A stretch of DNA of 64,000 nucleotides from Nitrosomonas sp. Is79A3 (GCF_000219585.1 NC_015731.1:3224001-3288000), one strand, 5' to 3'. Positions 1 to 10,040 are shown, numbered from the stretch's first letter. The notes: generated by a model not told the origin, from the sequence alone. Numbers and translations are program-made.

Positions 1-1
1 T

Positions 2-1072
2 GAATTATCCACCACACCGCATTATCATCCGCTCGCCCCGCTGATGATTGATTTTTCTTCCGCCCGGGACAGTCAACCCGATGTTACCTTACCGGCGCAT
101 ACTATTTACCCCGGCGGGCGCGGCCGCGTCGCGTTTCATCTGTCCTCGGCAATCGCCAGTCACACGCAGCGTTTTAATGAAAAACCCACCGGTATCTGGC
201 CTGCTGAAGGCGCCGTATCAACCGCATTATTGAAAATCCTGGCAGAACAAAATTGTCAGTGGAGCGCCAGTGGTGAAGGTGTTTTGGTGAATAGCCTGCG
301 CGCCGCTTATCCGGATACCCCGTTGCCGGATCGCAATAGTTATTTATATCACCCCTACCGGATAGCCGGAGAGACAGAACAAATCACGTGTTTTTTTCGT
401 GATGATCAATTATCCGATCTGATTGGTTTTGAATATTCCAGATGGTTTGGACGTGATGCGGCAGAAAATTTCATACAATCTCTGGAACATATCTACCATA
501 ACACACCCGCTGAGGAGAATCCGGTTGTCAGTGTCATCCTGGATGGAGAAAATGCCTGGGAATCTTATCCTTACAATGGATTTTATTTTCTTGATGATCT
601 TTACAGTTTACTCGACAACCACCCGTTTATTCGCACCACAACTTATCGTGATTATGTCGCCAGCGCTGAAAACAGGGATAAGATTATGACATTACCGACG
701 CTGGCTGCCGGAAGTTGGGTATATGGAACGTTTTCCACCTGGATTGGCGACAAGGAAAAGAATTATGCCTGGGATATGCTATGTGCAGCCAAACATAGTT
801 TTGATCTGGTGATGCAAAGCGGCCGGCTGACCGATGAAGAAAAAGTCCTAGCCAGCCGGCAATTGGCATCATGCGAAAGCTCCGACTGGTTCTGGTGGTT
901 TGGTGATTACAATCCAGCACATTCGGTAGCCAGTTTTGATCAGTTGTTCAGGAAAAATCTGATTAATCTTTATCTTTTGCTAAAACTGCCGGCACCCGCT
1001 ACAGTACTTGAACCCATTAGCAAAGGTGATGTACAAACTGAAGCAAGCGGCACCATGCGGCGATCTTCATAA
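2..1072 (+). CDS. GH57 family glycoside hydrolase, 5' end outside window
   Basis: C-terminal part of a glycoside hydrolase family 57 protein. The frame is open from base 2, and the residues before the first ATG (44) read ELSTTPHYHPLAPLM, a GH57 core motif, so the true start lies upstream of the window. Two further GH57 motifs are visible: WPAEG, whose Glu (codon at 206-208) fits the nucleophile, and LDGENAWE, whose Asp (542-544) fits the acid/base. The family acts on alpha-1,4-glucans. It lies 89 bp before a second GH57 gene and upstream of pgi and glgA on the same strand, which points to glycogen turnover or branching; exact specificity cannot be read from this fragment. Confidence 0.88.
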   Translation, partial: ELSTTPHYHPLAPLMIDFSSARDSQPDVTLPAHTIYPGGRGRVAFHLSSAIASHTQRFNEKPTGIWPAEGAVSTALLKILAEQNCQWSASGEGVLVNSLRAAYPDTPLPDRNSYLYHPYRIAGETEQITCFFRDDQLSDLIGFEYSRWFGRDAAENFIQSLEHIYHNTPAEENPVVSVILDGENAWESYPYNGFYFLDDLYSLLDNHPFIRTTTYRDYVASAENRDKIMTLPTLAAGSWVYGTFSTWIGDKEKNYAWDMLCAAKHSFDLVMQSGRLTDEEKVLASRQLASCESSDWFWWFGDYNPAHSVASFDQLFRKNLINLYLLLKLPAPATVLEPISKGDVQTEASGTMRRSS

Positions 1073-1161
1073 TACCCGATTGATTTCAAACTGCATTGCG
1101 CAGTGACTGAAATTGGGTCTTCGATTGCCCAGGTTTTTAAAACGATTACCGGAAAAATTGA

Positions 1162-3174
1162 ATGTCACAACCTGTATCGCTACTTTTTGGTGTCCATGCG
1201 CATCAACCCGTTGGCAATTTCCCCAGCGTGCTGACTGACGCTCACTTGCGTTGTTACAAACCCTTTCTACAAGTACTTTATCGCTATCCGGATTTTCGTT
1301 TTGCAGTCCATTTCTCTGGTTGGTTGCTCGATTACCTGATGCAACATTATCCCGAAGATATGGAGCTACTTCATGAAATGGTTCTGCGGAAACAAGTCGA
1401 GTTGTTCGGCGCAGGCGATACTGAACCGGTTCTGGCGGTTATTCCGAATCGTGACCGGATCGGACAAATTGAAACCTTCTCCAACAAACTGGCGGCAAAG
1501 TTAGGGCAACGCCCGCAAGGCGCCTGGCTGACAGAACGCGTGTGGGAATCAACCGTAGTCCCGGCGCTCGCGGACTGCGGAATCCGTTATGTGATTGTCG
1601 ATGACTACCATTTTCTCTGTGCTGGCAAGGCGCCTGAAGAATTAAACGGTTATTTCACCACCGAGGAAGATACGCGGACACTTGATTTGTTCCCGATTTC
1701 TGAGATTTTACGCTATAAAATCCCCTTTTCACCCGTTGAGGAAACGATCGCTTATCTGGAATCATTGGCAGATAACCATTCGTTAAATACCAGCGCCGCG
1801 GCGATTTATTTTGATGACATTGAGAAATTTGGCATCTGGCCGGAAACCTACCAGTGGGTCTATGAAAAAGGCTGGCTTGAGCAATTTATCCAAGGCGTGC
1901 TCGCATCAACAAAAATTCGCACCCGGCACTACAGCGAATACCATGCCAGTGAAAAAACGCGAGGTATTATCTATCTGCCCACAGTATCCTATATTGAAAT
2001 GAATGAATGGACGCTGCCTGCCCAATCTGCCAACACCTACGCAGATCTGGTACAGCAGGCCAAAGCAAGTGGCTGGTATGAACACAAAAAAGCATTTCTA
2101 CGCGGCGGTATCTGGAAAAATTTCTTTTCACGTTACCCTGAATCGAATTGGATGCATAAGCGTATGTTAGGGCTTTCTGCGCGATTAAACGCACTGCCGG
2201 AAAAACATCGTACGGATCTGATGCAGCAGAAACTCTACGAATCTCAAGCCAATGATGCCTATTGGCATGGTTTGTTCGGTGGTTTGTATCTTCCGCATCT
2301 GCGGCGCGCCGTGTACGGCGCGCTCGTTGAACTGGAAGCATTACTGGATGCCTGCATGCCACGTCCAGTGTCTTTAACCGAAGACACCGATCTGGATGGC
2401 GTGAAAGAAGCTTATCACCAGAATGGCATACTGCAGGCAGTTGTGAAACTGGATAGTTTCGCCAGTATTTGTGAGCTGGATGCTTACCGGCTGAAACATA
2501 ACTTTGGCGATACACTGCGCTGCCAGATCGAGCACTATTACCAGAAAATTCAACCGGGTGAGCGTCAAGCATCCGACCACGCCGTCACAGGCATTGCTTC
2601 GGCGCACGACAGAATCAGCTATAAACACGAAATCAATGCAGAAGATACCGAAGCGGACGACCACCCCCGAAGTTTGTTCGTAGATCGTCTCGATGGCGCG
2701 TTCATCACCTATCGATCCAAAGCTTCAGCACTTGAGAATAGCCATTTTCAATCCGAGAATACCGCGTATCCGATTCACAAGCACATCCTGCTTGACAATA
2801 ATCAGCTACAAGTCGCCTATCGTTTCACCGCCAAAATGGCGCAGGTGTTCAGTACCGAAATTAATCTCGCGATGCCAAGCTGCGACGGAATGGGCGGGCG
2901 TTACATTTACCGGGGAGAAATTCCCGGCGGTTTCGGTCAAGTGCTCGAGCTGTCTGGTTTGACTGAAATAACACTGGACGATGATACGTTAGGCGGCAGT
3001 GTCGTACTCAGAACTTCTTCTCCTGTCACGTTTTCTGCACAACCGCATTTTTCGGTATCACAATCCGAGAGCGGATTTGAGAAAATCATGCAGGCAACCA
3101 CTCTCTTATTGGAATGGCCGATCACAGCGCTAGAATTGGTTATCACGCTGGAGATCAATGCAAGGAAAATGTAA
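1162..3174 (+). CDS. GH57 4-alpha-glucanotransferase / alpha-amylase
   Basis: 670-aa GH57 enzyme of the 4-alpha-glucanotransferase type, which moves alpha-1,4-glucan segments between chains. The N-terminus FGVHAHQPVGNF is the first family motif. GAWLTERVWES holds the likely nucleophile Glu125, and YFDDIEKFGIWP around residues 217-227 holds the acid/base Asp. The last ~250 residues correspond to the beta-rich C-terminal region of this enzyme class. Length matches family members of about 650-700 aa. No strong ribosome-binding site precedes the ATG at 1162. Lying between the other GH57 gene and pgi/glgA, it probably remodels cytoplasmic glycogen. An alpha-amylase activity is the alternative. Confidence 0.88.
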   Translation: MSQPVSLLFGVHAHQPVGNFPSVLTDAHLRCYKPFLQVLYRYPDFRFAVHFSGWLLDYLMQHYPEDMELLHEMVLRKQVELFGAGDTEPVLAVIPNRDRIGQIETFSNKLAAKLGQRPQGAWLTERVWESTVVPALADCGIRYVIVDDYHFLCAGKAPEELNGYFTTEEDTRTLDLFPISEILRYKIPFSPVEETIAYLESLADNHSLNTSAAAIYFDDIEKFGIWPETYQWVYEKGWLEQFIQGVLASTKIRTRHYSEYHASEKTRGIIYLPTVSYIEMNEWTLPAQSANTYADLVQQAKASGWYEHKKAFLRGGIWKNFFSRYPESNWMHKRMLGLSARLNALPEKHRTDLMQQKLYESQANDAYWHGLFGGLYLPHLRRAVYGALVELEALLDACMPRPVSLTEDTDLDGVKEAYHQNGILQAVVKLDSFASICELDAYRLKHNFGDTLRCQIEHYYQKIQPGERQASDHAVTGIASAHDRISYKHEINAEDTEADDHPRSLFVDRLDGAFITYRSKASALENSHFQSENTAYPIHKHILLDNNQLQVAYRFTAKMAQVFSTEINLAMPSCDGMGGRYIYRGEIPGGFGQVLELSGLTEITLDDDTLGGSVVLRTSSPVTFSAQPHFSVSQSESGFEKIMQATTLLLEWPITALELVITLEINARKM

Positions 3175-3277
3175 CCCGTGCACAGTGTAAAATTAATCCC
3201 CTTCGGTTACCCGCTTTAACAAGCGGCCTATGGCGCAATCAATACGATTCATAATCCTCAGCGATTAAAACAAACTT

Positions 3278-4912
3278 ATGTCATCTCTTACTCAATCACC
3301 TGCTTGGCTTGCCTTGCAAGCACATCAACCTGTCATGTTGCAGCAACACTTGCGTGCGTTATTTCAAAATGATCCGCAGCGCTTTGAAAAATTCTCGCTC
3401 AGTTTCAATGATATTCTGATCGATTTCGCGAAACAGCCAATCACTCGTGAAACGGTGGACTTACTGCTGGCGCTGGCACATCAGCAACAACTGCCAAGCT
3501 GGATTACGCGCATGTTCTCGGGAGAGAAGATCAATTCAACGGAACACCGTGCCGCACTGCATATTGCGCTACGTGGCGAACAACCCATTGAAGTGGATGG
3601 CGTAGCGATCATGCCTGAGATTAAGCGGGTATTGAAACAGATGGAGTGCTTTTCAGGCGCCATACACAGTGGCACACGCAGAGGCTATACCGGAAAAATT
3701 TTTACCGATATCGTTAATATTGGCATCGGTGGTTCGGATCTTGGCCCGGTGATGGTGACCGAAGCGCTCAAACCCTATCAATTAAACGGTATCACACCAC
3801 ACTTTGTCTCAAACATTGATGGCGCGCAGCTATCCGAAACGTTGCGGCATCTTGATCCAGCCACAACATTATTTGTGATTGCCTCGAAAACATTCACCAC
3901 ACAAGAAACGCTCACCAATGCAAATTCTGCGCGAAAATGGTTTCTGACTCATGGCGGCAGTGAAAAAGATATCGCTCTTCACTTTGTCGCAGTTTCCACC
4001 AATCGTTCCGCCGTGGAGAAATTCGGTATTAATCCGGACAACATGTTTGAGTTCTGGGATTGGGTGGGTGGACGCTATTCATTATGGTCAGCGATTGGCT
4101 TACCGATTGCTTTGGCTGTCGGCATGGACAATTTTTATTCGTTGCTTGCGGGCGCACGTGAAATGGATCAGCATTTTGCCACAGCCCCGTTAGCAGAAAA
4201 TCTCCCAGTCATGCTGGGTTTGATGGGTATCTGGCAAATTAATTTTTTTGGTACGTCAGCGCATGCAGTGCTGCCGTACGATCAGTCCATGCACCGTTTC
4301 CCCGCCTATTTACAACAACTGGAAATGGAGAGTAATGGCAAGCGCATTACCCGTGACGGAGAAACCGTCGATTATGCGACCGGATCAATCGTTTGGGGCG
4401 AACCGGGAACCAACGGCCAACATGCTTTCTACCAGCTATTGCATCAAGGGACACAAACTGTTCCGGCTGATTTCCTGGCTCCTTGCCAAAGCCATTATCC
4501 GCTGGCGCAACATCACCGCATATTATTGGCCAATTTCTTTGCCCAGACTGAGGCATTGATGGCTGGTAAGAATGAACAGGAAGTGCGTGCTGAATTGGCA
4601 TCACAAGGGTTAAGCGGTGAATCCCTGGAACAGCTATTGCCGCATAAAGTTTTCCCCGGAAATCGTCCGACCACTTCCATTTTGTTCAAAAAACTCGACC
4701 CTAAAACATTGGGCGCGCTCATTGCACTGTACGAGCATAAAATTTTTGTGCAAAGCGTGATCTGGAACATCAATCCATTTGACCAATGGGGCGTGGAACT
4801 GGGCAAACAACTGGCCGGAAAAATCCTGACCGAATTGGAGCAAGAAGCCCCAGTGGCTTCGCATGATGCTTCCACTAACGGCTTGATCAATTATTTCAAA
4901 GCAAATCAGTAA
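3278..4912 (+). CDS. pgi: Glucose-6-phosphate isomerase
   Basis: 544-aa phosphoglucose isomerase, interconverting glucose-6-phosphate and fructose-6-phosphate in the cytoplasm. Diagnostic segments are the phosphate-binding region [31 protein letters not shown], the catalytic Glu in MESNGKRI, the His in [16 protein letters not shown] and the C-terminal Lys region KQLAGKIL. Full length for the family. It is followed after only 10 bp by glgA, so it links central hexose phosphates to glycogen synthesis in one transcription unit. Confidence 0.97.
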   Translation: MSSLTQSPAWLALQAHQPVMLQQHLRALFQNDPQRFEKFSLSFNDILIDFAKQPITRETVDLLLALAHQQQLPSWITRMFSGEKINSTEHRAALHIALRGEQPIEVDGVAIMPEIKRVLKQMECFSGAIHSGTRRGYTGKIFTDIVNIGIGGSDLGPVMVTEALKPYQLNGITPHFVSNIDGAQLSETLRHLDPATTLFVIASKTFTTQETLTNANSARKWFLTHGGSEKDIALHFVAVSTNRSAVEKFGINPDNMFEFWDWVGGRYSLWSAIGLPIALAVGMDNFYSLLAGAREMDQHFATAPLAENLPVMLGLMGIWQINFFGTSAHAVLPYDQSMHRFPAYLQQLEMESNGKRITRDGETVDYATGSIVWGEPGTNGQHAFYQLLHQGTQTVPADFLAPCQSHYPLAQHHRILLANFFAQTEALMAGKNEQEVRAELASQGLSGESLEQLLPHKVFPGNRPTTSILFKKLDPKTLGALIALYEHKIFVQSVIWNINPFDQWGVELGKQLAGKILTELEQEAPVASHDASTNGLINYFKANQ

Positions 4913-4922
4913 ACATACCTCC

Positions 4923-6398
4923 ATGCTGTCATCCCAAGAACTCCGCGTTCTGTTTATTACTTCTGAGGTTTTTCCTTTGTGCAAAACCGGCGGCCTGGGC
5001 GATGTCAGCGCCGCACTGCCGGCGGCGCTACGGTCGCTGCAAAACGATGTAAGGCTTTTGCTACCGGGCTACCCGAAAGTTTTGGCCGGTGTTAAATACA
5101 AATCCAAAGTGGCCGACTTCAATACTTTGCCACAATTTCCGCCCGCCACATTGTTCTCAGCGCGGTTATCGCTGAGCAAATCTGAAAACATTCCGGTTTT
5201 TGTGATTGACTGCCCGGGGTTATATCAGCGCGAAGGCGGCCCTTATATGGATACGCTGGGGCGCGACTGGCCGGATAATGCATTACGTTTTGGTTTGTTG
5301 TCGAAAATTGGCGCGATTCTGTCCAGTGACGCCAGTCCGCTTGCCTGGCGCCCGCATATCGCGCATTGCAATGATTGGCAAAGCGGCCTCACCCCCGCTT
5401 ATCTGCATTATCATTCCGGGAAAAAAGCGGCCACGCTGATGACGATCCACAACCTCGCATTTCAAGGTATCTTTCCACCCGGCAGTGTCGTCCAACTGGG
5501 ATTGCCTGCGGAGAGTTTTGACATCAATGGTATTGAATATTATGCCAACATGTCATTTCTCAAAGCAGGACTTTATTATGCCGACCATATCACTACAGTC
5601 AGTCCCAATTATGCCGAGGAAATTCAAACCGAACCATTGGGTTTTGGTCTGCAAGGATTACTAGCAACACGCCGCCGCCATCTCACCGGCATTATCAATG
5701 GCATCGATACACGGGAATGGGATCCTGCGACAGATCCCCATTTGGTGCAAAACTACACCAGCAAGAAATTATCCGACAAAGCCGCGAATAAAAGCGCTTT
5801 ACAACAGCAGATGGGGTTAGCAGTTGATGCCGATATCCCATTATTCGGTGTAGTCAGCCGTTTGAATCACCAGAAAGGCACCGATCTGCTGATACAGATC
5901 GCATCCCAACTGGTAAAAATACCCGCCCAACTGGTTGTACTCGGCAGCGATCATGCTGAGCTGGAACACCAATTATCCACATTGACTCAAGCTTACCCCG
6001 ATGCAATAGCTGTCCGTATCGGTTTTAATGAAGCCTTATCGCATTTGGTTGAAGCAGGCGCAGATTGTTTCCTGATGCCATCCCGATTTGAACCGTGCGG
6101 TTTGAATCAAATGTATAGCCAGCATTACGGCACGCCGCCAATAGTCCACGCCACTGGCGGTCTGTTAGACACGGTGGTGGATTACACACCGGCAAAGCTT
6201 GCCGACGGAAGTGCCAGCGGCTTTTTATTTTACCCAATGACCGCCGACAATCTGCTGAGCACGATAAAACGTGCATCTCTCGCTTATCACAATAAAAAAG
6301 TCTGGCAGCGCTTGCAGAAAAACGGCATGGCAAAAGATTTCAGTTGGCACGCCAGCGCAGCGGCTTACCGGGAAATCTATTTGTCGTTGTTACCCTGA
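4923..6398 (+). CDS. glgA: Glycogen (starch) synthase, ADP-glucose dependent
   Basis: 491-aa GT5 glycogen synthase that transfers glucose from ADP-glucose to the growing alpha-1,4-glucan. The ADP-glucose binding motif KTGGLGDVSAALPAAL lies near the N-terminus (GT-B N-domain). The C-domain carries VVSRLNHQKGTDLL and PSRFEPCGLNQMYSQHYG, with the conserved Glu of the nucleotide-sugar site, then TGGLLDTV. Full length. The start lies 10 bp after pgi, with no clear Shine-Dalgarno sequence, so translation may be coupled. Last gene of the glycogen module; the next gene is convergent. Confidence 0.97.
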   Translation: MLSSQELRVLFITSEVFPLCKTGGLGDVSAALPAALRSLQNDVRLLLPGYPKVLAGVKYKSKVADFNTLPQFPPATLFSARLSLSKSENIPVFVIDCPGLYQREGGPYMDTLGRDWPDNALRFGLLSKIGAILSSDASPLAWRPHIAHCNDWQSGLTPAYLHYHSGKKAATLMTIHNLAFQGIFPPGSVVQLGLPAESFDINGIEYYANMSFLKAGLYYADHITTVSPNYAEEIQTEPLGFGLQGLLATRRRHLTGIINGIDTREWDPATDPHLVQNYTSKKLSDKAANKSALQQQMGLAVDADIPLFGVVSRLNHQKGTDLLIQIASQLVKIPAQLVVLGSDHAELEHQLSTLTQAYPDAIAVRIGFNEALSHLVEAGADCFLMPSRFEPCGLNQMYSQHYGTPPIVHATGGLLDTVVDYTPAKLADGSASGFLFYPMTADNLLSTIKRASLAYHNKKVWQRLQKNGMAKDFSWHASAAAYREIYLSLLP

Positions 6399-6447
6399 CC
6401 TGATTAATCGCAAAAATGCCATCACTGCATGCTTCACAAGATAGCTA

Positions 6448-7863
6448 TCAATCAAGAGCTTCCGTATTAAAAGCGCCGCACATGGACAGATCGGATTGGT
6501 TGACGGCAGGAAGCTGCACTGCCAAAGCACGCAGTGCCGTACGCAAGCCTTCTTCCAGAACCGGATGATAAAACGGCAGGCGCAGCAACTGCTGCACTGT
6601 GAGCGAGCGATCGATAGCCAGCGCCAGCAGATGTGCCATATGTTCGCCGGCAGGTGCGCACATTTCCGCACCCAATAACTGGCCGCTTAGCGCATCGGCA
6701 TAAAGACGCTGAATACCCTTGTTCCGCTGGCCGGCACGCGCGCGCCCCTGGCGGTCAAAATGTACTTCTCCAACCAGAATCTTTGCAGGGTCAAGTGCCT
6801 GAAAGCGACTGCCTACAACTGCGATGTTTGGGTCAGCAAAAACGATGGCCAGTGGTGTCCGGCGTGTAAAACAAATTGAATTAGGGCGCGTGGCATTAAG
6901 CCCAGCGATGTATCCTTCATCGGCAGCTTCATGCAGCAGCGGCGCTTGGTCATTCGCGTCACCCGCCATGAATACCGGCAGATTGGCCACTTGCATGGTA
7001 CCTGGATTCACAGGCGGCATGCCGTGTTCATCGAGCGGAACGCCCAATGTCTCGAGACCCAGATTGTCGATATTCGGGCGACGCCCCAACGCAGCAAGCA
7101 CACAATCGACCATCACATCTGTCTTTCCGGCACGTACTTGTACGCCCTCGCCCACCCTGCTCAACTCGGCTTTTTCACCCAGATGCAAAGAAAATTCGCT
7201 TCCTAACAGATCTGTCGTCACTGCAATCACCTGCGGGTCTGTTAATCCGGCGATCGCTTGGCTACCGCCAAATGCCACCACCTGAATACCAAGCCGTGAA
7301 AGCGCCTGTGCCATCTCGGCACCGATAGGCCCCATTCCTAGTACTGCCATGCGTGCGGGCAGAGTCTCTTGCTCAAACAAAGTATCCGTCGTAAGCAGCC
7401 GATCCCCCAATGCATTCCAGGGCGCAGGTACAATCGGACGCGATCCGGTGGCAATAATAATTTTGTGCGCACGCAATTCCTCACCATTGACTTCCAATCT
7501 ATCCGGCGCAAGCAGATGCACATGTCCGGAAATGGCACGTTCGCCCAGTTCTTCTGTCGTTTTTACTGTGCTGGCAACAAAATCATCACGCAATCGCCGC
7601 ACACGCCGCAGCACAGCAGGAATATCAAGCATGAGCTGATCCCCGCCGCGAATACCGAATTCTTCAAAGGTACCGCGACGATGAAAGGCATTCGCCGCTT
7701 CGATCAATGCTTTGGATGGCATACAGCCCACCCGCGCACAGACAGTCCCCCAGGGTCCATCATTGATAATCACAAAGCGTTGCGTGTATTTTCTTACCTC
7801 CCGCAATGCGGCCAGGCCTGCGCTACCCGCTCCGACGATAATCACATCCAATATCTCATTCAT
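6448..7863 (-). CDS. Dihydrolipoamide dehydrogenase-like FAD flavoprotein
   Basis: 471-aa class I pyridine nucleotide-disulfide oxidoreductase. FAD-binding VIIVGAGSAGLAAL lies at residues 8-20, the redox-active disulfide in CARVGCMPSK (Cys42, Cys47), the NAD(P) Rossmann motif around LGMGPIGAEMAQAL, a second FAD motif in FMAGDAN, and the C-terminal His-Glu dyad in FYHPVLEEG. I chose the ATG at 7863 because GGAGG lies 8-9 bases upstream; an in-frame start at 7890 has no such site. It has no lipoyl domain and no E1/E2 partner nearby, unlike lpdA at 28419. It closes a short minus-strand unit behind an iron-permease-like gene (51-bp gap), so a role in thiol or metal redox is possible; the substrate is unknown. 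Confidence 0.88.
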   Translation of the reverse strand: MNEILDVIIVGAGSAGLAALREVRKYTQRFVIINDGPWGTVCARVGCMPSKALIEAANAFHRRGTFEEFGIRGGDQLMLDIPAVLRRVRRLRDDFVASTVKTTEELGERAISGHVHLLAPDRLEVNGEELRAHKIIIATGSRPIVPAPWNALGDRLLTTDTLFEQETLPARMAVLGMGPIGAEMAQALSRLGIQVVAFGGSQAIAGLTDPQVIAVTTDLLGSEFSLHLGEKAELSRVGEGVQVRAGKTDVMVDCVLAALGRRPNIDNLGLETLGVPLDEHGMPPVNPGTMQVANLPVFMAGDANDQAPLLHEAADEGYIAGLNATRPNSICFTRRTPLAIVFADPNIAVVGSRFQALDPAKILVGEVHFDRQGRARAGQRNKGIQRLYADALSGQLLGAEMCAPAGEHMAHLLALAIDRSLTVQQLLRLPFYHPVLEEGLRTALRALAVQLPAVNQSDLSMCGAFNTEALD

Positions 7864-7914
7864 AGCAATTTCCTCCGATGATGACGGCAATTCAGTACTG
7901 TGCCCGTTTGTAAT

Positions 7915-8325
7915 CTATGGTTCCGGTGTTCCTGTATCTTGATTTCCCATATTCAAATCAGTACGTGCTCCAGCGGCAAGTGCCTGGTATTTTGCTTTGA
8001 AAGCATCGAGATTTTCTTCTTCAAGTTCCTCCAAATCTAGCAAGGCATTGTGCGCACCTTGAGTTGCACGGATCAACTCATCCAGCTTTACCTGAATCGC
8101 TTCCGTATCGCGATTTTGTGTATTTTGAATCAAGAATACCATCAAGAACGTAACGATCGTTGTCCCCGTGTTGATGACCAACTGCCAGGTGTCACTGAAA
8201 CCAAACATTGGGCCTGTGATGATCCAGACAACAATAACAGCGACAGCCAAAGTGAACACACGCGGACGGCCGCAGAAATGGGCTGCCGCCTTTGCAAACT
8301 GGGAGTACCAAACAGCGCTGCGCAT
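7915..8325 (-). CDS. Low-affinity iron permease family membrane protein
   Basis: 136-aa protein resembling bacterial members of the low-affinity iron permease family (Fet4-like). Two hydrophobic segments (about residues 22-40 and 50-66) follow a short basic N-terminus; IQNTQNRDTEAIQVKLDELIR is the characteristic region after TM2, and the C-terminal half is acidic and helical (EELEEENLDAF). AAGGAG stands 8-9 bases before the ATG. The bacterial proteins are much smaller than yeast Fet4 and their transport function is not firmly established. Likely cotranscribed with the flavoprotein downstream and the small membrane protein upstream. Confidence 0.75.
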   Translation of the reverse strand: MRSAVWYSQFAKAAAHFCGRPRVFTLAVAVIVVWIITGPMFGFSDTWQLVINTGTTIVTFLMVFLIQNTQNRDTEAIQVKLDELIRATQGAHNALLDLEELEEENLDAFKAKYQALAAGARTDLNMGNQDTGTPEP

Positions 8326-8387
8326 ACGATATTTCTCCTTCGGCTCTTAGCCGGCACTGGAAGATCAGTGTACATCTTTGTAGAGAG

Positions 8388-8642
8388 CTACGTCTCTGAT
8401 TTGGCATTCAATTCTGGTTCATTCTTGCTCGCACCTCGAATGTTCAGAAATGCCAATGCGACCTGCAAGACAACGAGTGCATGCGCATGGGCATTCCATC
8501 CCCAGACTAACCAAAGGAAGTTGCTGAATAGAGAACACCAGAAACCGAACTTACGCCTGCGTTTGTCTTGAGAGGCAATCAGCCATGCGGCAATTATTGT
8601 AACGATCATTGCAGGCCACTGGAGCTGATGCAGATAATCCAT
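8388..8642 (-). CDS. Small membrane protein of unknown function
   Basis: 84-aa protein with three hydrophobic stretches: residues 9-24, a Trp-rich segment around FGFWCSLFSNFLWLVWGW, and HALVVLQVALAFLNIRG. A basic SQDKRRRK turn sits between the first two, which suggests a cytoplasmic loop. No enzyme motif is visible. It lies 62 bp before the iron-permease-like gene on the same strand. No clear ribosome-binding site precedes the chosen ATG; an internal Met at 8609 would give a shorter product lacking most of the first segment. Confidence 0.6.
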   Translation of the reverse strand: MDYLHQLQWPAMIVTIIAAWLIASQDKRRRKFGFWCSLFSNFLWLVWGWNAHAHALVVLQVALAFLNIRGASKNEPELNAKSET

Positions 8643-8705
8643 CGTGCAGACTAAACACGATATCGAAACTGGAAGTTACCGTTGGATTTCATTCCTCAAT
8701 TCAGC

Positions 8706-9044
8706 CTAATAAGGCTTGGCGGCAGCCATTTTTCGGCAGCTCTCCGCGCATTCTCGGCAGGCCTTGACGCAATCTTCCATACCACCGATCTCCTCGCAGC
8801 TCTTGGCGCAGGCGTCGCATATCTCGGCACAGACTGCACAAACCTTCTGGTGAAAGGCCGAGCCGCTTAACATGAAGTTAGCCGATGCCTGACAGATTTC
8901 TGCGCAGTTGATCATGAGTTGAAAATGACTCGCTTCGACGTGTTTGCCGCCTACTACAAGACAATGAGTCATCGCGGTATGCAAGCAGGTTTGATGACAG
9001 TGACTACACGCATCTATGCACGTCTGCATGTTGATATCGTTCAT
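8706..9044 (-). CDS. Four-helix-bundle copper-storage (Csp-like) protein
   Basis: 112-aa protein with 16 cysteines, mostly spaced CxxC or CxxxC on predicted helices (for example CIDACSHCHQTC and CAVCAEICDACAKSC). This is the hallmark of the four-helix-bundle copper-binding proteins (Csp family), in which the Cys side chains line the bundle core and hold many Cu(I) ions. No signal peptide is visible, so a cytosolic Csp3-like form is more likely than an exported Csp1-like one. GGAG precedes the ATG at 9044 by about 9 bases. It stands alone upstream of the membrane/flavoprotein unit and divergent from a Crp/Fnr regulator. Confidence 0.9.
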   Translation of the reverse strand: MNDINMQTCIDACSHCHQTCLHTAMTHCLVVGGKHVEASHFQLMINCAEICQASANFMLSGSAFHQKVCAVCAEICDACAKSCEEIGGMEDCVKACRECAESCRKMAAAKPY

Positions 9045-9302
9045 GTTATATTCTCCAGTAAGGTGATGTACGAAGCGACTTGCATTCTATGCAGCTTGCT
9101 TGAAAGAAAAAGCTACAGACATAAATTGCAATTACGCAAAAGATACGGGGGGTGAAAAGAAGCGTCTGTACGCTATCGCACTTTGAGATATCACTCAAAA
9201 TTATGCTAATATCTGGACTGTCAAACGATTCTCTTAAAAGATCAACGATTTCCAGACGAATTGACGATGCAGGTCAAGGCCGGAATAATTTGGATAGCCA
9301 TT

Positions 9303-10040
9303 ATGCCCACGGTCGAAAAAGCCCCCTCAAAAATACAGAACCTGCTTCTGGCAGCCTTGCCGGGAAAGGTATTCGACAAGATTGAGCCTTCGCTAAAACT
9401 GGTCGACCTTAAACTGGATGAAGTCCTGTGGGAAATGGACGAAAAGCGCAAGCATGTCTATTTTCCTACTAGCGCCATGATCTGCTTACTCTACGAAACA
9501 GAAGATGGAGATTCGATTGAGGTTGGAATGACCGGTAGGCAGGGGTTGGTCGGTGTCGTAACTTTTATCGGGGATGCCCGGATGGCTAAAAGGGCCGTAG
9601 TCATGAACCCCGGCCAGGCCTATGTGATGAAAGCCAAAGATGTTGAGAAATATTTTGAAGACATACCGGATTTCCAGGAAGTCTGCATGCTTTATACACA
9701 GACGCTGCTTGCCCAAATCTCTCAGAATGTGATCTGTAATCGCCTGCATCCTATTGATCAGCAGCTATGCCGGCTTCTGCTAATCATTAGCGACAATCTG
9801 CAATCAACAACCATTCATCTGACGCACGACCGCATCTCCAACATACTGGGTGTGCGCCGTGAAAGCGTTTCCGAAGCGGCCGCACAGCTTCAGGACAAAG
9901 GACTCATCAAATATGCGCGCGGCAAAATTGAATTGCTTGATCGAAAGGGTCTGCTGGCTGCCGCGTGTGAGTGTTACGAGGTTGTTAAGGATCAATACGA
10001 AAGGATACTGGGAAAATATATCTCCCAGCACGACTCGTAA
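9303..10040 (+). CDS. Crp/Fnr family transcriptional regulator
   Basis: About 245 aa. Residues ~25-150 form a cNMP-type beta-roll effector domain, and the C-terminal helix-turn-helix reads LTHDRISNILGVRRESVSEA. The FNR iron-sulfur cysteines are absent, so an oxygen-sensing cluster is unlikely; related proteins respond to nucleotides or to unknown signals. I prefer Met at 9303, where family-like sequence begins (MPTVEKAPSKIQN); an in-frame ATG at 9261 adds 14 residues. Neither has a strong ribosome-binding site. Divergent from the copper-storage gene and convergent with the peroxiredoxin, so it may regulate this stress block (inference). Confidence 0.88.
   Translation: MPTVEKAPSKIQNLLLAALPGKVFDKIEPSLKLVDLKLDEVLWEMDEKRKHVYFPTSAMICLLYETEDGDSIEVGMTGRQGLVGVVTFIGDARMAKRAVVMNPGQAYVMKAKDVEKYFEDIPDFQEVCMLYTQTLLAQISQNVICNRLHPIDQQLCRLLLIISDNLQSTTIHLTHDRISNILGVRRESVSEAAAQLQDKGLIKYARGKIELLDRKGLLAAACECYEVVKDQYERILGKYISQHDS

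Noticed and set aside
1967..2572. 201-codon minus-strand frame inside the GH57 glucanotransferase gene
   Set aside because: It is fully antisense to a gene with clear catalytic motifs, has no ribosome site and reads as low-complexity shadow sequence.
7369..7881. 170-codon plus-strand frame over the flavoprotein gene
   Set aside because: Antisense to a gene with intact FAD, disulfide and His-Glu motifs; no recognisable protein features.
8050..8571. 173-codon plus-strand frame across the iron-permease-like and small membrane genes
   Set aside because: Antisense across two genes with good ribosome sites or clear TM patterns; no motif of its own.
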